DNA of 6,653 nucleotides. Source: Candidatus Dormiibacterota bacterium (GTDB lineage Bacteria > Chloroflexota > Dormibacteria > Dormibacterales > Dormibacteraceae). Positions 1 through 5,817 of this stretch are shown here, one piece after another. The DNA lies in the NCBI GenBank assembly GCA_955652585.1, contig CATPBF010000025.1:1-6653 (forward strand), written 5' to 3'. A program made the position numbers and the translations under genes. A model generated the notes under the pieces. That model made no database searches. It had not been told where the DNA came from and saw nothing but the letters and a program-made list of their open reading frames with translations. How positions within the stretch are numbered: the first letter of the stretch is position 1; every line of letters starts with the position of its first letter.

Positions 1-47
1 AGGTCGAACAGCAGCGCCGGCCGCGAGGAAAGCTTGGGGGTCGACAA
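1..47 (-). CDS. Start of a probable HAD-family hydrolase (partial, cut by window)
   Basis: Directly after the recR stop codon (TGA at 48-50) a TTG codon at 45-47 opens a frame that runs off the window and reads MSTPKLSSRPALLFDL. A hydrophobic strand ending in FDL, close to the N-terminus, is how HAD-superfamily phosphatases begin (the motif normally continues FDLDGTL, with the first Asp as nucleophile). The decisive residues lie just outside the window, so the family is inferred from about eight residues. The start follows from position: the in-frame codon before it is the recR stop. No clear Shine-Dalgarno is visible, so translation would probably be coupled to recR. It could be another protein or a chance open frame. 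Confidence 0.42.
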   Translation of the reverse strand, partial: MSTPKLSSRPALLFD

Positions 48-647
48 TCAGAAAGCCCGGCGGCCGGCCATGGCGCGCGCGATCGTCAGCTCGTCCGCGT
101 ACTCGAGGTCGCCGCCCACCGGCAGGCCGTGCGCGGGCCGCGTGACCGTGATCCCCAACGGCGCCAGCGCGCGCTGCAGGTAGACCGCAGTCGCCTCACC
201 TTCGATGTCAGCGTCGGTGGCGACGATCACCTCGACCACGCCTTCTTCGCGCGCGCGGTCGAGCAGCTGCGGCACGTGAATCTGGTCGGGGCCGATCCCA
301 TCGATCGGCGAGATCACACCATGGAGTACGAAATACAACCCGTTGAACTCCGACGTCCGCTCGATCGCGAGCACGTCCAGCGCCGATTCGACCACACAGA
401 TCGCAGAAGCGTCACGCCGCGTCGAGGAGCAGATCGCGCACAGGCTGCCCTCGGCGATGTTGAAGCACCGCTCGCAGTAGCCGATCCGGGCCTTCACATC
501 CGCGATCGCCTGCGCCAGCGATTCAGCTCGCTGCCGGTCGACGCGCAGCAGGTGGAACGCCAGGCGCTGAGCGGTCTTGGGGCCGATGCCGGGCAGTCGT
601 GACAGCTCCTGCACCAGCCGTTCGAGTGGTTCTGGGAGCTGAGGCAA
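48..647 (-). CDS. recR: Recombination mediator protein RecR
   Basis: RecR (199 aa, the usual length) acts with RecO, and in some bacteria RecF, to load RecA on SSB-coated single-stranded DNA during gap and break repair. All expected parts are present in order. A helix-hairpin-helix lies at about residues 10-33, with the core LPGIGPKTAQR. A four-cysteine zinc site follows (C58, C61, C70, C73). The Toprim domain starts at ICVVES (83-88) and includes ATDADIEGEAT (143-153). The C-terminal signature is AHGLPVGGDLEYADE (172-186). The start is TTG: the frame opens only after the in-frame ybaB stop (TAA, 663-665), and TTG at 645-647 is the only start-type codon before the conserved N-terminus. A weak GGA-type ribosome site lies a few bases upstream. 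It sits 15 bases after ybaB, in the conserved dnaX-ybaB-recR order. Confidence 0.97.
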   Translation of the reverse strand: MPQLPEPLERLVQELSRLPGIGPKTAQRLAFHLLRVDRQRAESLAQAIADVKARIGYCERCFNIAEGSLCAICSSTRRDASAICVVESALDVLAIERTSEFNGLYFVLHGVISPIDGIGPDQIHVPQLLDRAREEGVVEVIVATDADIEGEATAVYLQRALAPLGITVTRPAHGLPVGGDLEYADELTIARAMAGRRAF

Positions 648-662
648 GTGACTTCCGGGACT

Positions 663-971
663 TTATAGGAGACCGGGTGGCAGGCCCAGCCCGCCGGCGA
701 TCGCCTGCATCCTCTTCGCCGCCAGCTGCTTGGACGCCTCCATGGCCTCGTTGACCGCGGCCACGACCAGGTCCTGGAGCATCTCGGTGTCCGCGGCGGC
801 CGCGGGGTCGATCACAACCGAGACGACCTTCTGCGTGCCCGTGGCTACGACCCGCACTGCGCCTCCACCCGCGCTCGCCTCGACGGTCTCGGTTTCGAGC
901 TCGGTCTGGACTTTGGCCATGCGGTCCTGCATCTGCTGGACCTGCCGCAGCATCTTCATCGGGTCCTTCAC
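663..971 (-). CDS. ybaB: YbaB/EbfC family nucleoid-associated protein
   Basis: This is a 102-residue DNA-binding protein of the YbaB/EbfC family, small dimeric proteins found almost universally between dnaX and recR. The N-terminal helix (KMLRQVQQMQDRMAKVQ) is the typical long amphipathic helix. The central GGGAVRVVATGTQKVVSVVIDP is the family's beta-hairpin core, and an alpha-helical segment (about LQDLVVAAVNEAMEASKQ) and a GLGLPPGL tail follow. I chose the GTG at 969-971 over the ATG at 957-959 because a full AAGGAGGT ribosome site (978-985) lies six bases before the GTG but eighteen before the ATG. The GTG overlaps the dnaX stop as GTGA, which implies translational coupling. The protein begins MKDPMKML. 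A longer upstream extension in this frame lies within dnaX and is not credible. Confidence 0.95.
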   Translation of the reverse strand: MKDPMKMLRQVQQMQDRMAKVQTELETETVEASAGGGAVRVVATGTQKVVSVVIDPAAAADTEMLQDLVVAAVNEAMEASKQLAAKRMQAIAGGLGLPPGLL

Positions 972-2506
972 TCGGAGACCTCCTTGACACGGGTCACGCG
1001 CCCGTCGAACCGGCGCACCACCTCGCGGACGAAGGGGTCGTCCTCCGGGCTGGCGGATGCCTTGCCGCCGGGTTTGCCCGACTCGGCGGCCACTTCGCGC
1101 AGCTTGAACTCGACAGTCACTTTGTCTCCGAGCCATGCGCGGACGAGCGGCAGCAGCTGCGCCGATTGCTCCTGAGCCTTCTTGTGGTGGAAGCCGTACT
1201 GAAACCACAAGACCAGCGTCGACCCATCGACCTCGGGCTTAGCGTCGAGGTAGGCGGCGCGCACGGTCCGGCTCAACTTGTCGAGCACCTCCTCCGCCCA
1301 GCCGGCCACCGTCGTGTCACCGTTGGCGGGAGCGGCCAGGGCTGGTGCTCCGGCTGGTTTCGCCTCCCGCCCTGTTGCTGGTGCCGCGGCTGGTTTCGCC
1401 TCCCCACCTGTGGGGAGGTCGCCGGCAAAGCCGGCGGGTGGGGATGTCGGCCTCTGCTCAACCGTCCCTACCTCAACCGCCAGGCGCGCCAGCGTGGCCT
1501 CGACGAGGAATCGCGGCTCGGCGTGGCGGCGGACCTCGCCATCGAGGTGGAGCAACGCGTCGAGCACCGCCGAAAGCCGGCGCGCGGTGGCCTGGTCGTG
1601 TCGCGTCAGCGCGGCCACGAGCCGGTCCCGGCACCCCTCCATGAGACCCCGCACGACCTGGCGCAGCTCTGCGCCCGCGGAGTAAACGCGGTTGAGCTCG
1701 TCGAGCGCCTCGGCCGCACGGCCCTCGAGCACGTGGTCGAGCAGCTCATCGAGGACGCGCGGGTCGGCGATGCCCAACAGGGAGCGCGCTCCCTCGAGCG
1801 AGATCGGGCCAGCCGCCAGGGGCACCAGCTGGTCGAGCAACCCGACCGCATCACGCATCGATCCCTGCGCAGTGCGCGCGATCAACAGCATCGCCTCGCC
1901 ATCCACCTGCACCTTCTCCGACTTCGCTATGTGCGTCAGCCGCGACACGATCTGCTCTTCGCTGTGCCGCCGGAAGATGAAATGCTGGCAGCGGCCGATG
2001 ACAGTCAGCGGCATCTTCTGGGCATCAGTCGTGCACATGACGAAGACCGCATGCGGCGGCGGCTCCTCGAGCGTCTTCAAAAGAGCATTGAAGGCGTCGC
2101 CGGTCAGCCCGTGCGCCTCGTCGATGATGTAGACCTTGAACGGCCCTCGCGCCGGAGCGAGGTTCACCTTTTCGCGAAGATCGCGAACGTCATCGATGCC
2201 CCGATTCGACGCCGCATCGATCTCGATCAGGTCCAGCGCAGACCCCGCAGTCATCTCGATACACGACTCGCATTGGTTGCACGGCTCGGCCGAATCGCGA
2301 GGCCGGCCGGTGCAGTTCAGCGCCTTGGCCAGCAACCGGGCCGTCGACGTTTTCCCAGTACCGCGACTTCCGCTGAACAGGTAAGCGTGCGCAACACGAG
2401 CGCTGATGATCGCGCCCTGTAGAGCCCGCGAAGCCGCCTCCTGCCCGACCAGGTCGGCGAAGGTCTGCGAGCGGTACTTGCGATAGAGGCTCTGGTATTC
2501 AGGCAT
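968..2506 (-). CDS. dnaX: DNA polymerase III subunit gamma/tau (clamp loader ATPase)
   Basis: DnaX (512 aa) is the AAA+ ATPase of the replication clamp loader; its C-terminal tau part links the loader to the polymerase. Visible in order are the N-terminal YRKYRSQTFADLVGQ, Walker A GSRGTGKTS (46-54), a zinc module (C65, C76, C79, C82), Walker B VYIIDEAH (125-132), sensor 1 near CTTDAQKMP (158-166), the arginine finger in GRCQ (R172) and sensor 2 in GSMRDA (R218). Domain III runs to about 345. A Pro/Ala/Gly linker (about 350-400) contains a repeat element, and a folded tail (about 400-470) precedes an acidic and basic C-terminus. The start is ATG at 2504-2506; a TTG lies just before it and an in-frame TGA sits at 2513-2515, so no longer form is possible. 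No Shine-Dalgarno is evident, because the SRP RNA ends about 12 bases upstream. I see no A-rich slippery site for a gamma frameshift. Confidence 0.97.
   Translation of the reverse strand: MPEYQSLYRKYRSQTFADLVGQEAASRALQGAIISARVAHAYLFSGSRGTGKTSTARLLAKALNCTGRPRDSAEPCNQCESCIEMTAGSALDLIEIDAASNRGIDDVRDLREKVNLAPARGPFKVYIIDEAHGLTGDAFNALLKTLEEPPPHAVFVMCTTDAQKMPLTVIGRCQHFIFRRHSEEQIVSRLTHIAKSEKVQVDGEAMLLIARTAQGSMRDAVGLLDQLVPLAAGPISLEGARSLLGIADPRVLDELLDHVLEGRAAEALDELNRVYSAGAELRQVVRGLMEGCRDRLVAALTRHDQATARRLSAVLDALLHLDGEVRRHAEPRFLVEATLARLAVEVGTVEQRPTSPPAGFAGDLPTGGEAKPAAAPATGREAKPAGAPALAAPANGDTTVAGWAEEVLDKLSRTVRAAYLDAKPEVDGSTLVLWFQYGFHHKKAQEQSAQLLPLVRAWLGDKVTVEFKLREVAAESGKPGGKASASPEDDPFVREVVRRFDGRVTRVKEVSE
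978..985 (-). promoter_or_regulatory. Ribosome binding site of ybaB
   Basis: AAGGAGGT on the minus strand is a near-perfect anti-16S complement inside the last codons of dnaX. It ends six bases before the GTG at 971. This decides the ybaB start and indicates efficient translation despite the four-base overlap with dnaX. Confidence 0.85.
1341..1404 (-). repeat. Two-copy imperfect 36-base tandem repeat in the DnaX linker
   Basis: Bases 1341-1368 and 1377-1404 match at 26 of 28 positions, with an exact 18-base core (1351-1368 and 1387-1404). The offset is 36 bases, so the frame is kept. The encoded segment (about DnaX residues 368-389) carries two copies of an EAKPA(A/G)AP unit. The second copy (1387-1404) runs into the palindromic element at 1399-1443. 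Confidence 0.85.
1399..1443. repeat. Compact palindromic repeat element inside dnaX
   Basis: This 45-base stretch is built from nested inverted repeats. CCTCCCCA (1399-1406) pairs with TGGGGAGG (1411-1418), and GCCGGC (1421-1426) pairs with GCCGGC (1430-1435) around an AAA loop. CCCCACC (1402-1408) can instead pair with GGTGGGG (1437-1443) as an outer stem. It lies in the unstructured DnaX linker and is read in frame as SPPAGFAGDLPTGGEA (residues 355-370). The layout resembles small dispersed palindromic elements of GC-rich genomes (REP/RPE-like), some of which are known to sit inside genes. I infer the element class from shape; copies elsewhere in the genome cannot be seen here. Confidence 0.6.
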
Positions 2507-2518
2507 CAAATTTCATGT

Positions 2519-2788
2519 GGTCGCGCACCCCCGCCTCGATCGAAGACTCCCAGCTCGCACCACGGTTCGCGGCTCCGGCCCGAATGACTGCGGCACCCCC
2601 GGGTTCTCTCCTTACCGCTGCTTCCTTCCGGACCTGACGGGGTTCGGAGACCCGAGCTGCGCAGGTCCCGACCTTCAACACCGCTTGCCGCGGCCAGGCG
2701 CGAGAGCCCAGACCTCAGCGCGGGAATTCGGTCCGGCTAAGGCGGATTGCCGGTGCAGGGGACCGCCAGCACCCCACTTAGCGCGACC
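2519..2788 (-). ncRNA. ffs: Signal recognition particle RNA, large bacterial type with Alu domain
   Basis: This is the RNA scaffold of the signal recognition particle, which binds Ffh and targets membrane and secreted proteins co-translationally. The S-domain tip is unmistakable: GGTCCGGAAGGAAGCAGC with its GGAA tetraloop lies within 2617-2638 and is flanked by pairing CGGGT/ACCCG, CTGCG/CGCAG and GGTC/GGCC. The molecule continues into an Alu domain. A hairpin GGTGC/GCACC (2769-2773 with 2752-2756) has a loop containing GGCGG (2763-2767), and the next hairpin loop contains CCGCC (2741-2745). The two loops can form the known loop-loop contact; in B. subtilis scRNA, as I recall it, the pairing is AGCGG/CCGCU, so one pair differs by compensating changes. 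The ends close through GGTCGCGC (2781-2788) and GCGCGACC (2519-2526). The length of about 270 nt equals the Bacillus form. Exact ends may differ by a few bases. Confidence 0.94.
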
Positions 2789-2795
2789 GCCTTTC

Positions 2796-2801
2796 AGTCT
2801 A
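2796..2801 (-). promoter_or_regulatory. Candidate -10 box for the SRP RNA
   Basis: TAGACT lies about seven bases before the predicted 5' end of the SRP RNA, the right distance for a -10 element, and has the form common in GC-rich bacteria. No TTGACA-like -35 is seen 16-18 bases upstream (that stretch is the 3' end of the phosphatidyltransferase gene). The same hexamer occurs before the PBP gene. Read-through from upstream followed by processing remains possible. Confidence 0.35.
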
Positions 2802-2806
2802 GTACC

Positions 2807-3505
2807 TCACCCCGCCTCGGGAGCCGCAGCCGCGCGGCTCGGCTTCCGCGCCACCCACGCGAGATGCACGAACGTCGCCAGCGTGGCGATCGGGATGACG
2901 ATCTCCGCGCCGGTGACGACGTTGCTCGTGTCCTGGTTGAAAAAGCGAAACAGGCAGATGCCTCCGATCAAGACGATGATCAGCGCGGTCGAGATCTGCC
3001 CGCTCAACGTATGCCGGAGCTCCGGCCGCCGGTGCAGCGAGATGAGCACCAGGCCGCCGATGGCGGGCAGCAGGTAGCGCAGCACGATCACGACCGCGAG
3101 CCACAGCGGGATGACCCCGCTGGCAACCAGCCCGACCGCGACCGCACCGAGCAGCACGCCGTCGACGACTGGGTCGAGCCCCCCGCCGAGAGCCGAGTAC
3201 GACCCGAAGCGGCGGGCGATGGTGCCGTCGACCAGGTCGGTCAACCCGGCGATCGCAAGCACCACCGCCAGCGGCCCGAGGTGACCAGGCGACAGCGAGT
3301 ACGCGAGCGCCGGCGCCGCCAGGTACGCCCGCGCCAGCGTCACCTGGTTGGCGACGCCACGGATGAATACGCCCGCGACCGCGATCGCTAGAAGCCACGC
3401 GAAGTAGAGGTCGGCGGCTCCTGGCGGGTGGGCGCCGAGCACCCAGGCCAGGCCGAGGCCAAGGTACGCGAGCGAGAAGATGAACGACGTCCAGGCCGGC
3501 CGCAC
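2807..3505 (-). CDS. CDP-alcohol phosphatidyltransferase family membrane protein
   Basis: This is an integral membrane enzyme of 232 aa that transfers a phosphatidyl group from CDP-diacylglycerol to an alcohol in phospholipid synthesis. The full CDP-OH-P motif is present: D90-x2-D93-G94-x2-A97-R98-x8-G107-x3-D111-x3-D115. The aspartates bind metal and D115 is the expected catalytic base. NQVTLAR (53-59) is the usual pre-motif. About six or seven hydrophobic helices cover the rest (near 8-24, 34-50, 75-92, 116-155, 172-188 and 198-218), with a short basic and Ala-rich tail. Whether the acceptor is glycerol phosphate (PgsA), phosphatidylglycerol or inositol phosphate cannot be decided from the motif. 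The start is GTG at 3503-3505, the first start codon after the in-frame PBP stop (TAG, 3515-3517), nine bases downstream of it. No strong ribosome site is seen, so coupling to the PBP is likely. Confidence 0.92.
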   Translation of the reverse strand: MRPAWTSFIFSLAYLGLGLAWVLGAHPPGAADLYFAWLLAIAVAGVFIRGVANQVTLARAYLAAPALAYSLSPGHLGPLAVVLAIAGLTDLVDGTIARRFGSYSALGGGLDPVVDGVLLGAVAVGLVASGVIPLWLAVVIVLRYLLPAIGGLVLISLHRRPELRHTLSGQISTALIIVLIGGICLFRFFNQDTSNVVTGAEIVIPIATLATFVHLAWVARKPSRAAAAPEAG

Positions 3506-3514
3506 CCGCTCAGG

Positions 3515-5752
3515 CTAAGCGGAAGTCTTGGGTGGCGGCGATGGCGGCTGGTAGGGCGCCGCCCCCGGCGGCGGATTGGCCCCGCACGGGTAGGTGGGCT
3601 CGCCGACGCCCTTGAGGAAGATCTCGTTGTAGCCACCGGTGCTGACGTAGCCGCCGTCGTACGCGCACACCATTCGTGTCACGACCCCCGCGGGCTGCGT
3701 CCACATCGCCGGCCATGGGTGGCTCGAGTAGTACGCCTCGAGGAACGGCTTCCACACGGAAGTGCCGACGTTCTCGCCGAAAAGCACGCCCGTCGGGCAC
3801 TGCCATCCGGAGGCTCGAAAGTTGGTCGCGAGATACGCATAGCCCGACTTGCATTCCGGCCCTGCGTCGATGTGCATAAGCGAAGCGGCCACCGCCAGGT
3901 CAGGCGTGTAGCCGAGGAAGATCGAGCCGGTGTAGGCCTCGGTCGTGCCCGACTTGCCGGCCACCGGCCGTCCGCCCAGATCCCCCAGGTACAGCTTGAC
4001 CGGGCCTCGCAACAGGTCCGTCATCACGTAGCCCAGGTCGGGGCTGATCACCTGGACGCGTGAAGCGGTCGGATCGAATGCCTCCAGCACGGTTCCGTCT
4101 GCGTCCACGACCTTGAGCACGGCGCGAGGCGAGATCCGGTATCCGCCGTTGTCAAAAGCCGAGTAGGCGGCCAGGTGTTCCGCCATCGACAACGCGTCGT
4201 GACCCAGAGTGGTAGCGACCCCGTCCGGATTCTCGATCGTCGCCGTCACTCCGAGCTGGTGCATGAAGGTCGTCACCTGGGCGCCACCGATCTGCCGGTA
4301 GGTCCACAGCGCGGGCAGGTTGCGCGACTGCGCCAGCGCCGTGCGCAGCGAGATGTAGCCCTCGTGTTTCGTGTCCCAGTCGTTGAACGTGATGCCGCCG
4401 ATGACGCCGCTCTGGTCGTTGAGAAGCGAAGCCGGCGTCACGAGCCCTGCCTGCAGCGCGGCGCCGTATGTGTACACCTTGAATGACGACCCCACTCCCC
4501 GCCATCCCAGCGGGTCGACGCCGGTGAGGTTGATCTGGCCGCGGATCGCGGCGTTCGTGTAGTCGGCGCTGCCGACCATGGCAAGGATCTCGCCGTCGCT
4601 CGGATTCATGACCAGCATCGCGCCGGTGTTCACACCCCGACGCGCGTAGGCGGCCACGCCCGACTTGACCCATTTGTCGGCGAGCGCTTGAGTCGCGAGG
4701 CCGAGGGTGGTGTAGATCATCAGCCCGCCTTCATAAAGGGCACGCGAGCCGTAGCGCTGGGAGATGTACTGCTCGACGTAGTCGACGAAATGCGCGGTCA
4801 GCGGGTTGTGCGAGGTGGGCAGCGCCTGATGCGCAGCGATCATTTTGTCGATCAGGTTGCTGTTGTAGGCGGCGTGCGCCGCCGCGCTGCTCACATCGCC
4901 CACCGTCACCATGCCGTCGAGCACCTCGCGCCAGCGTTCCTTAGCCGCCGCCAGCTGGTCGGGCGTGCCGAACGGGTCGTAGTTAGCGGGCGCCTGCGGC
5001 AGGCCGGCGAGAAAGCTCGCTTGCGCCAGGTTCAGGTCGCTGGCGTGGACCTGGAAGTACGTCTCGGCGGCCGCCTCGGCGCCGTACGCACCGTTGCCGT
5101 AGTTGATGCTGTTGAGGTACAGCTCCAGGATCTGCGACTTCGAGTAGCGGCGCTCCATCTCCTCCGCCAGCACAAGCTCGTGGAACTTACGGCTGATGGT
5201 TCTCGACTGCGCTTCTTGAGTGTCGAGGACGTCGTTCTTGACCACCTGCTCCGTGATCGTCGAGCCGCCGAGCGTGGAGGTGTGATGCGTGAGGTCGTAG
5301 ACGATCGCGATCACAAGCCGGCGATAGTCGACGCCGTTGTTGGCGTAGAACGAACGGTCCTCGGTATCGATCGTCGCGCGCTGGAGCTTGGTGCTGATCT
5401 TGCTGAGCGGGACCACAGTTCGGTTCTGGTGATACAGGGCCTCGATCAGGTTCCCGTTGCGGTCCAGGATGCGGCTGGTCTGCGTGAGCTTCGACGTCTG
5501 CAGCTGGTCGATCGTGGGCAGGTCTCCGGCGAAGTAGTCGACCATCGCGATGGCGGACACGGTGCCGAGGAGACCGACCGCGCTGATAGCGAGCAGCGCG
5601 ACCAGGGCTGTGCGCGCGAGCCAGCCGCGCGAGACGAGCCGCCGGCCGCGCCGGCTGCGCCGTGCGCTAGGGCGCGATCGGCTCCGGTGCTTCAGCGATC
5701 CGGCTGATGCGCCGCGCCGACCGGCGCGACGCCGACGGTGTGTGCCCGCCAG
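3515..5752 (-). CDS. Class A penicillin-binding protein (glycosyltransferase/transpeptidase), apparent CTG start
   Basis: This is a bifunctional peptidoglycan synthase of 745 aa, anchored in the inner membrane. Numbered from CTG (5750-5752), it has a strongly basic cytoplasmic tail (about 1-47) and one membrane segment (about 48-72). The GT51 domain shows EDRSF with catalytic E131, GGSTITEQ (162-169; usually TITQQ), RKFHELVLAEEMERRYSK (188-205) and YGNGAYG (218-224). The transpeptidase has SSFK (422-425, nucleophile S422), SRN (476-478) and KSGTT (600-604). A C-terminal extension carries four cysteines (C634, C652, C696, C723) that could form disulfides outside the cell, and a Pro-rich end. 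The first ordinary start is GTG at 5558-5560, which would remove the tail and most of the membrane anchor. The frame stays open upstream, and GGAGGT (5759-5764) lies six bases before the CTG. It is followed closely by the phosphatidyltransferase. A pseudogene is unlikely, as all motifs are intact. Confidence 0.93.
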   Translation of the reverse strand: MAGTHRRRRAGRRGASAGSLKHRSRSRPSARRSRRGRRLVSRGWLARTALVALLAISAVGLLGTVSAIAMVDYFAGDLPTIDQLQTSKLTQTSRILDRNGNLIEALYHQNRTVVPLSKISTKLQRATIDTEDRSFYANNGVDYRRLVIAIVYDLTHHTSTLGGSTITEQVVKNDVLDTQEAQSRTISRKFHELVLAEEMERRYSKSQILELYLNSINYGNGAYGAEAAAETYFQVHASDLNLAQASFLAGLPQAPANYDPFGTPDQLAAAKERWREVLDGMVTVGDVSSAAAHAAYNSNLIDKMIAAHQALPTSHNPLTAHFVDYVEQYISQRYGSRALYEGGLMIYTTLGLATQALADKWVKSGVAAYARRGVNTGAMLVMNPSDGEILAMVGSADYTNAAIRGQINLTGVDPLGWRGVGSSFKVYTYGAALQAGLVTPASLLNDQSGVIGGITFNDWDTKHEGYISLRTALAQSRNLPALWTYRQIGGAQVTTFMHQLGVTATIENPDGVATTLGHDALSMAEHLAAYSAFDNGGYRISPRAVLKVVDADGTVLEAFDPTASRVQVISPDLGYVMTDLLRGPVKLYLGDLGGRPVAGKSGTTEAYTGSIFLGYTPDLAVAASLMHIDAGPECKSGYAYLATNFRASGWQCPTGVLFGENVGTSVWKPFLEAYYSSHPWPAMWTQPAGVVTRMVCAYDGGYVSTGGYNEIFLKGVGEPTYPCGANPPPGAAPYQPPSPPPKTSA

Positions 5753-5758
5753 GGAACG

Positions 5759-5764
5759 ACCTCC
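5759..5764 (-). promoter_or_regulatory. Ribosome binding site of the PBP gene
   Basis: GGAGGT on the minus strand is followed by six bases (CGTTCC) and then CTG. It is the only strong Shine-Dalgarno sequence in the gap between nuoN and the conserved PBP coding region. It is the main reason for placing the start at 5752. Confidence 0.7.
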
Positions 5765-5803
5765 AGGACGTTTGGTGTGACGAAAGCTGCGACTGGTGGG
5801 CCG

Positions 5804-5809
5804 AGTCTA
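5804..5809 (-). promoter_or_regulatory. Candidate -10 box upstream of the PBP gene
   Basis: TAGACT lies just after the nuoN stop codon in the 65-base gap and would give a leader of about 45 bases before the PBP start. The same hexamer, also within CTAGACT, precedes the SRP RNA. No recognisable -35 lies 16-18 bases upstream (CTCGGC at 17). A promoter here is plausible because nuoN and the PBP are functionally unrelated, but the evidence is thin. Confidence 0.3.
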
Positions 5810-5817
5810 GCAGGGGG

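Noticed and set aside
663..959. ybaB starting at ATG 957-959
   Set aside because: The AAGGAGGT site is correctly spaced for the GTG at 971, not for this ATG. The difference is only four residues.
1399..1443. Rho-independent terminator formed by the strong hairpins
   Set aside because: It is inside the dnaX coding region and has no following T tract on either strand.
968..1500. Programmed frameshift in dnaX producing a short gamma form
   Set aside because: No slippery A/T-rich heptamer such as AAAAAAG is present near the domain III/linker boundary.
1166..2422. Long plus-strand open frame (418 codons) opposite dnaX
   Set aside because: It is the antisense shadow of a fully motif-verified dnaX in GC-rich DNA. 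Its translation is Arg/His/Gln-rich with no recognisable domain.
2577..2673. Short-type (4.5S-like) SRP RNA of about 97 nt
   Set aside because: The S domain alone would fit, but flanking sequence forms the Alu hairpins and an 8-bp terminal helix at 2519-2526/2781-2788, so the long form explains more.
2674..2790. Possible tRNA in the GC-rich gap before the SRP S domain
   Set aside because: The stems and loops there match the SRP Alu domain, and no acceptor/T-arm pair with a GTTCGANTC-like loop was found.
3515..5560. PBP starting at the GTG at 5558-5560
   Set aside because: It would delete the cytoplasmic tail and most of the membrane anchor encoded in the same open frame, and it has no good Shine-Dalgarno.
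4688..5707. Plus-strand open frame (339 codons) opposite the PBP N-terminal half
   Set aside because: It lies antisense to the conserved glycosyltransferase motifs. Its composition (Val, Arg, Asp, Leu) is typical of a reverse-strand shadow.
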